A stretch of DNA of 35,771 nucleotides from Actinomycetales bacterium (GTDB lineage: Bacteria > Actinomycetota > Actinomycetes > Nanopelagicales > Nanopelagicaceae). The position numbers and the translations under genes were made by a program. Every line of letters begins with the position of its first letter. Within the stretch, counting starts at the first letter, position 1. The notes below the pieces were generated by a model. It was given only the letters and a program-made list of their open reading frames with translations. It was not told the DNA's origin and ran no database searches. The stretch lies in the NCBI GenBank assembly GCA_018970885.1, contig JAGWVL010000008.1, forward strand, positions 1 through 35,771. The letters run 5' to 3'. This document shows positions 31,700 through 35,771 of the stretch, piece after piece.

Positions 31700-32992
31700 G
31701 TGTCTTACTCAACTCGTTTACGAGAGCACGCTCAGAAGATTGGCCGCGATACACGCATCGCTTTAGTTGGTGCAGGCCAGATGGGCCGTGGTTTTGGCAA
31801 CCAACTAGGACATATGGATGGCATCGCACTTTCTGTTGTAATCGATATCGATCCAGAGCGGATCAAGATTGTTTACGCAGACCTTGGCATCACAGACATT
31901 GTTTTTAGTGATGATAAGGATGTGCTGACAAAGGCGATTCTTGCCGGAAAGCACACCGGAACTTCTAACTCTGAGATCGTCTCTGAATTGCCGGTAGATG
32001 TAGTTGTTGAAGGAACCGGCATTCCAGATATTGGTGCGCGCATCACTCATTCATCTTTGTTAGCTAAAAAAGATGTTGCCGTCCTTAACGTGGAAATGGA
32101 TGTAACTATCGGGCCGCTGATGCATAAGATCGCGCAGGACAATGGTGTTGTGTATGCGGTTTGCCACGGAGATGAGCCGGTGGAGGCCAAGGTTTTGGTT
32201 GATTACGCACGTGATCTTAACTTTGAAATTGTGTGTGCTGGTAAGGGCAAGAACAATCCCTTTGAGCCTTTGAGTAATCCAGACTCTGTTAAAGAGACTG
32301 CAATTAAAAAGAAGATGAATCCCAAGATGTTGTGCTCATTTACCGATGGTTCCAAGACCATGACTGAAATGGTGGCACTTGCCAACACAACTGGTTTGCA
32401 GCTTTCAAAGCGTGGCATGTATGGACCAGCATCATCTGTAAAAACTTTGCAAGATACCTTTGCACTCCAAGCAGATGGTGGAGTTTTAGATCGCCCAGGT
32501 GTTGTTGATTACTGCACCGGCGATGTTGCACCAGGAGTTTTTGTTGTTGTTCGCCACAACGATCCATACATCGCACATGAGATGAGCTACCTATCAATGG
32601 GCCCTGGACCGTACTTTGCGTTGTACCGTCCATACCATTTGGCATCAGTTGAAGCGCCAATTACTGTCTACCGCGCAATCTTGGATCGCGAATCATCTTT
32701 GTTTGCACCACATTTAACAGCTGAGGTTGTTTGTATGACTAAGAAGAATTTAGCTGTTGGGGACACTATTGATGGAATTGGTGGTTACACAGTCCGTGGT
32801 TATGCAGATAACGCACTTGATGCAAAGCGGGACAACTTAGTTCCGATTGGATTGGTCGCGGGTGCAAAGATCATCAAGCCAATTGGTGTGGGTGAACTAC
32901 TTACTTACGATCATGTTGAGTTAAAGGCAGATTCACTGATTGTGAAACTTCGCAAAGAGCAGGATGCGTTAGGGCTAACCTACGCCTCTTGA
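31700..32992 (+). CDS. COG4091-type NAD(P)-dependent oxidoreductase with SAF domain (homoserine-dehydrogenase-like / DXR-like DRL superfamily)
   Basis: IALVGAGQMGRGFGNQL Rossmann; VVVEGTGIPDIGARI; CAGKGKNNPFEP; MNPKMLCSFTDGSKTMTEMVALANTTGL; YFALYRPYHL; C-terminal AVGDTIDGIGGYTVRGYAD SAF-like. Confidence 0.78.
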   Translation: MSYSTRLREHAQKIGRDTRIALVGAGQMGRGFGNQLGHMDGIALSVVIDIDPERIKIVYADLGITDIVFSDDKDVLTKAILAGKHTGTSNSEIVSELPVDVVVEGTGIPDIGARITHSSLLAKKDVAVLNVEMDVTIGPLMHKIAQDNGVVYAVCHGDEPVEAKVLVDYARDLNFEIVCAGKGKNNPFEPLSNPDSVKETAIKKKMNPKMLCSFTDGSKTMTEMVALANTTGLQLSKRGMYGPASSVKTLQDTFALQADGGVLDRPGVVDYCTGDVAPGVFVVVRHNDPYIAHEMSYLSMGPGPYFALYRPYHLASVEAPITVYRAILDRESSLFAPHLTAEVVCMTKKNLAVGDTIDGIGGYTVRGYADNALDAKRDNLVPIGLVAGAKIIKPIGVGELLTYDHVELKADSLIVKLRKEQDALGLTYAS

Positions 32993-33273
32993 TTTTTATC
33001 TCCATCATCTTTTTTAGTATTAGGGTTAAGCCCTAACTCCTCTAAAAGCGCCCGTTGACGTTTTGTTAGCGGGTCTTTCCGCTCCTTATCTCGAACCACC
33101 TTTGGCTCTGGACGCAGCGTTGGATGCAGACCTAAATCCTGTCGCTTCTTTTCCTGTAGTTCGGTAAAGATTCCACCGTTACGATCCTGCTTTGCCTTAT
33201 TTTTAGCGATGATCTCGGCAGCTTTCTCTTGCGCGCTCAACTTTTTCCGCCACCACACCATGCGCACAAGCAT
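32980..33273 (-). CDS. Hypothetical charged 97-aa protein
   Basis: Lys/Arg/Glu-rich ORF in an otherwise noncoding interval; overlaps the end of the COG4091 gene by 13 bp. Confidence 0.55.
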   Translation of the reverse strand: MLVRMVWWRKKLSAQEKAAEIIAKNKAKQDRNGGIFTELQEKKRQDLGLHPTLRPEPKVVRDKERKDPLTKRQRALLEELGLNPNTKKDDGDKNQEA

Positions 33274-33990
33274 GACACAATTGCGCCCATGAAGTCAGGA
33301 ATCAAAGCCGCGCTCGTTGTGCTGGCAGCAGGTTCTGGAACTCGTTTTGGCCACACCACCAACAAGGTCTGGTTACCATTAAGCGGTCGACGCATTATTT
33401 CTAGATCACTTGTTAACGCCTCAAAAAACTTTAAGCATGGCCGAACCATCCTGGTAATTAACCCAGATGATGAACAATTGGCCCGTGCGACCTTAGAACG
33501 TGAGGTTCGAGGAGTTGATGTGGAAATTGTTTACGGAGGCGCTACCCGTCACGAGAGTGAGTACAACGCCCTTCAGCACTTAGCACCAGCGATTACAGCA
33601 GGTGAGATTGAGGTTGTTCTCATTCATGATGGTGCACGCCCACTTGCAACTCCTGCGCTCTTTGTGGAAATAGCTGAGGCGGCTCATCGTCACGGAGGTG
33701 CAATTCCTACAATCGCCGTTGATGCTCGCGAAATGGACACAGCTCGCAGCGATACAGTGGTGCGTGTACAAACACCGCAGGGTTTTGTCGCACAGCAATT
33801 GCTACAGGCGTATAACAGCGCCGCTCTCGATGGCTTTGCCGGAACCGACACTGCGGCTTGTATGGAAAAGTATTTTCCAACTGTTAAGACTGTGTCCATC
33901 ACAGCAGATGTTTCCAATGTGAAGATTACTTATCCGCAAGATTTAGCAATTGCAGAACATGTTCTAGCACGAAGGGGGTACAAAGATTGA
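33229..33990 (+). CDS. IspD/TarI-family cytidylyltransferase (start uncertain; the ATG MKSGIKAALVVLAAGSG at about 33291 is more likely)
   Basis: VVLAAGSGTRFGHTTNKVWLPLSGR nucleotide-binding loop, IHDGARPL, VQTPQGF, NVKITYPQDLAIAEHVL. Confidence 0.88.
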   Translation: MRAQLFPPPHHAHKHDTIAPMKSGIKAALVVLAAGSGTRFGHTTNKVWLPLSGRRIISRSLVNASKNFKHGRTILVINPDDEQLARATLEREVRGVDVEIVYGGATRHESEYNALQHLAPAITAGEIEVVLIHDGARPLATPALFVEIAEAAHRHGGAIPTIAVDAREMDTARSDTVVRVQTPQGFVAQQLLQAYNSAALDGFAGTDTAACMEKYFPTVKTVSITADVSNVKITYPQDLAIAEHVLARRGYKD

Positions 33991-34304
33991 GTAAAGAAGT
34001 CTTAGAAGCTGAACTTAACTGTGCTCACTGCCGCACAGAAACGGTACATGAACTTGTTTACGCCGGACGTTTGCTGGTTTCTACAACATGTTCGGTGTGC
34101 AATACCCGCGTTGAACATGAGAGCAATGATCTGTGGGATAACTACTTGAAGGATCTGCCACATCGCATCGCAACTAAGCCCATTAGATTATGGAAGCGTT
34201 TCTGGCGCGCACCAACAAAGGCGTTCTGGTCGCTGCCAAAGCAGACCTTCAGTAAGCCTTTCAAGATGCTGCGCGAATATAGAAATTTAAAGAAGGATGA
34301 TTAA
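33987..34304 (+). CDS. Zinc-ribbon-like small protein
   Basis: CAHC-N24-CSVC paired Cys motifs; basic C-terminus; overlaps the IspD-like stop by 4 bp. Confidence 0.6.
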   Translation: MSKEVLEAELNCAHCRTETVHELVYAGRLLVSTTCSVCNTRVEHESNDLWDNYLKDLPHRIATKPIRLWKRFWRAPTKAFWSLPKQTFSKPFKMLREYRNLKKDD

Positions 34305-34969
34305 CGAGCAATAGTTTGTTGCCAGTGGACAAATGACTCCATCAAGGCGATCTCGGCTGCAGAGTTAACACGCAAGCTTTCTGGATCTGCATCTACCGTT
34401 GCACGCTTTGTCTGATCTTTCAGCGGAACAAACCAAGTTGATCCAGCTCCCTCAAAATCAATTGCGCTCAATCGAATGATCTCTGGAGTTGAGATACGTA
34501 ACATCGAGCTTCGATCAATCGTCTTTTCAATCATCTGATCAGCGGTCACCGCCTTTAAGGTTTCGGTAAAAGAAGCCGCTGGTCGCACCGCATCGACATC
34601 GCCGATTAAGGCTTCAAGGCTGCGGTGAAACTGCGCCGTTCTGGTCAAGGGACGCTGTGAATCATGAATTGCAACAAGATCAAAGGGTGATGATTGCTTC
34701 AGCGCTGCAGCTAATGATGCCGGTGAACTTGGCTCGCAGATTAAAACTTCACAGTTTAAATCGGCGACTTTGTCGGCATCATCTTTACTTACAGCAACAG
34801 CTAACTGAGTTTTGATCGACGTCTCGATGGAAAATGCTCGTGCAACACCCATTGAGGTATGAAGGATTGAATCTTTATTGAGAAGTTCGAAAGCGATTGG
34901 CGAAGTTACCGCCACAACGACCTTCAGTGAAGGTGTGCTCACCAAATTAGGAAGCGAGAACCTCGTCAA
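34301..34969 (-). CDS. Divergent IspD-family protein at the ancestral ispD position (lacks nucleotide-binding loop; start may be GTG at 34942)
   Basis: Retains [31 protein letters not shown]-terminus [18 protein letters not shown] lacks GxGxRxG; adjacent to carD. Confidence 0.7.
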   Translation of the reverse strand: MTRFSLPNLVSTPSLKVVVAVTSPIAFELLNKDSILHTSMGVARAFSIETSIKTQLAVAVSKDDADKVADLNCEVLICEPSSPASLAAALKQSSPFDLVAIHDSQRPLTRTAQFHRSLEALIGDVDAVRPAASFTETLKAVTADQMIEKTIDRSSMLRISTPEIIRLSAIDFEGAGSTWFVPLKDQTKRATVDADPESLRVNSAAEIALMESFVHWQQTIAR

Positions 34970-35429
34970 GGATTATTGCAGCCTTTTCTTCATCAGTGCG
35001 CTCAGCCAGTGCGAGCTCTGATACTAGGATCTGCTTCGCCTTGGCGAGCATGCGCTTTTCTCCTGCTGAAAGTCCACGATCTAGGTCACGACGGTAAAGA
35101 TCGCGAACAACTTCGGCGACCTTAATAACATCACCTGAAGCAAGCTTTTCCAGATTTGCCTTGTAACGGCGGGACCAGTTTGTTGGCTCTTCTGTGTATG
35201 GCTGGCGCAATACGCTAAACACGCGATCAAGGCCTGCTGAATCAACAACATCACGAACTCCAACTAGATCCACATTATCTGCAGGTACGCGAACAGTGAG
35301 ATCGCCTTGCGCAACTTTTAACACTAGGTAGGTCTTTTCTTCACCCTTGATCACACGAGTTTCAATTGCTTCGATTAATGCAGCTCCGTGATGAGGATAA
35401 ACAACGGTTTCGCCGACCTTAAATGTCAT
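34947..35429 (-). CDS. carD: CarD-family transcriptional regulator
   Basis: [39 protein letters not shown]...[29 protein letters not shown]. Confidence 0.96.
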   Translation of the reverse strand: MTFKVGETVVYPHHGAALIEAIETRVIKGEEKTYLVLKVAQGDLTVRVPADNVDLVGVRDVVDSAGLDRVFSVLRQPYTEEPTNWSRRYKANLEKLASGDVIKVAEVVRDLYRRDLDRGLSAGEKRMLAKAKQILVSELALAERTDEEKAAIILDEVLAS

Positions 35430-35535
35430 GTGATGCCCTTCGCTAGAGGGTTAATTCTACCAGCAATTGCGGTTTCACAAAACCCGAAAAAACCAGCGTC
35501 AATCACTACTAATTTGATGTGAGACAATTGCCCCT

Positions 35536-35771
35536 ATGCGTCGCACACTATCTGCAATAGCAATTGCATCTCTTGCCGTCTCACTTACTGGATGTGGAGC
35601 TGGTTTCAACGCCGCTTCTCGCCAAGTATCACAGGTAACCGATGGTGCTGAGGCTTCAATTATCACGACCGAGAACAACATCCGCGTTGTGAACCTCTTG
35701 GTAGTTGCAGCAGATGGTGGAACCGGTGTTCTCGTTGGAACAATCGTAAGCGCTTCAGATAATGAAGATGC
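35536..35771 (+). CDS. Lipoprotein (LpqE-like by position), 3' truncated by window edge
   Basis: MRRTLSAIAIASLAVSLTGCGAGFNAASRQVSQVTDG: signal peptide plus lipobox LTGC; divergent from carD as lpqE is in mycobacteria. Confidence 0.7.
   Translation, partial: MRRTLSAIAIASLAVSLTGCGAGFNAASRQVSQVTDGAEASIITTENNIRVVNLLVVAADGGTGVLVGTIVSASDNED

Noticed and set aside
23074-34304. Accessory block as a prophage, ICE or transposon
   Set aside because: No integrase, transposase, phage structural gene or flanking direct repeats noticed, and the only tRNA is about 11 kb away. Treated as a metabolic cluster of unknown mobility.

Overview
This is a compact, gene-dense, moderately low-GC actinobacterial chromosome segment. 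Gene content and order resemble streamlined freshwater Actinobacteria, but that lineage guess is inference. Housekeeping genes fill about 0-23 kb and the right end: serC, two MFS transporters, DUF2530, cold-shock protein, DUF3027, CIRCE-controlled groEL, DUF3263, a PLP decarboxylase, an SDR protein, a type II NADH dehydrogenase, carbonic anhydrase, tRNA-Thr(UGU), ppx / NUDIX-phosphatase / ppk, lacZ, an SGNH hydrolase, rlmB, cysS, ispF, carD and an lpqE-like lipoprotein. The familiar actinobacterial neighbourhood lpqE-carD-ispD-ispF-cysS-rlmB is split here by an ~11 kb accessory block (about 23.07-34.30 kb). The block carries a self-contained PTS: HPr, EI, a SorC-type regulator, GutM and glucitol-type EIIC, EIIC2, EIIB and EIIA. 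It also carries an acetoin/pyruvate-dehydrogenase-like E1alpha-E1beta-E2 set, a COG4091-type (DXR-like, SAF-domain) oxidoreductase and a second IspD-like cytidylyltransferase. My main hypothesis is that the block imports and phosphorylates a branched or deoxy polyol such as 2-C-methyl-D-erythritol. The DXR-like enzyme would convert the product to a 1-deoxyketose phosphate such as DXP. The acetoin-dehydrogenase-like complex would then cleave that acyloin to a C2 unit plus a triose phosphate, and/or MEP would be salvaged into isoprenoids. Two IspD homologues look complementarily degenerate, the E2 subunit lacks the usual catalytic His, and the SrlE homologue is split and order-permuted. A shared 10-bp motif lies upstream of both the E1alpha gene and the regulator gene. 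Family assignments come from motif reading, not database searches.
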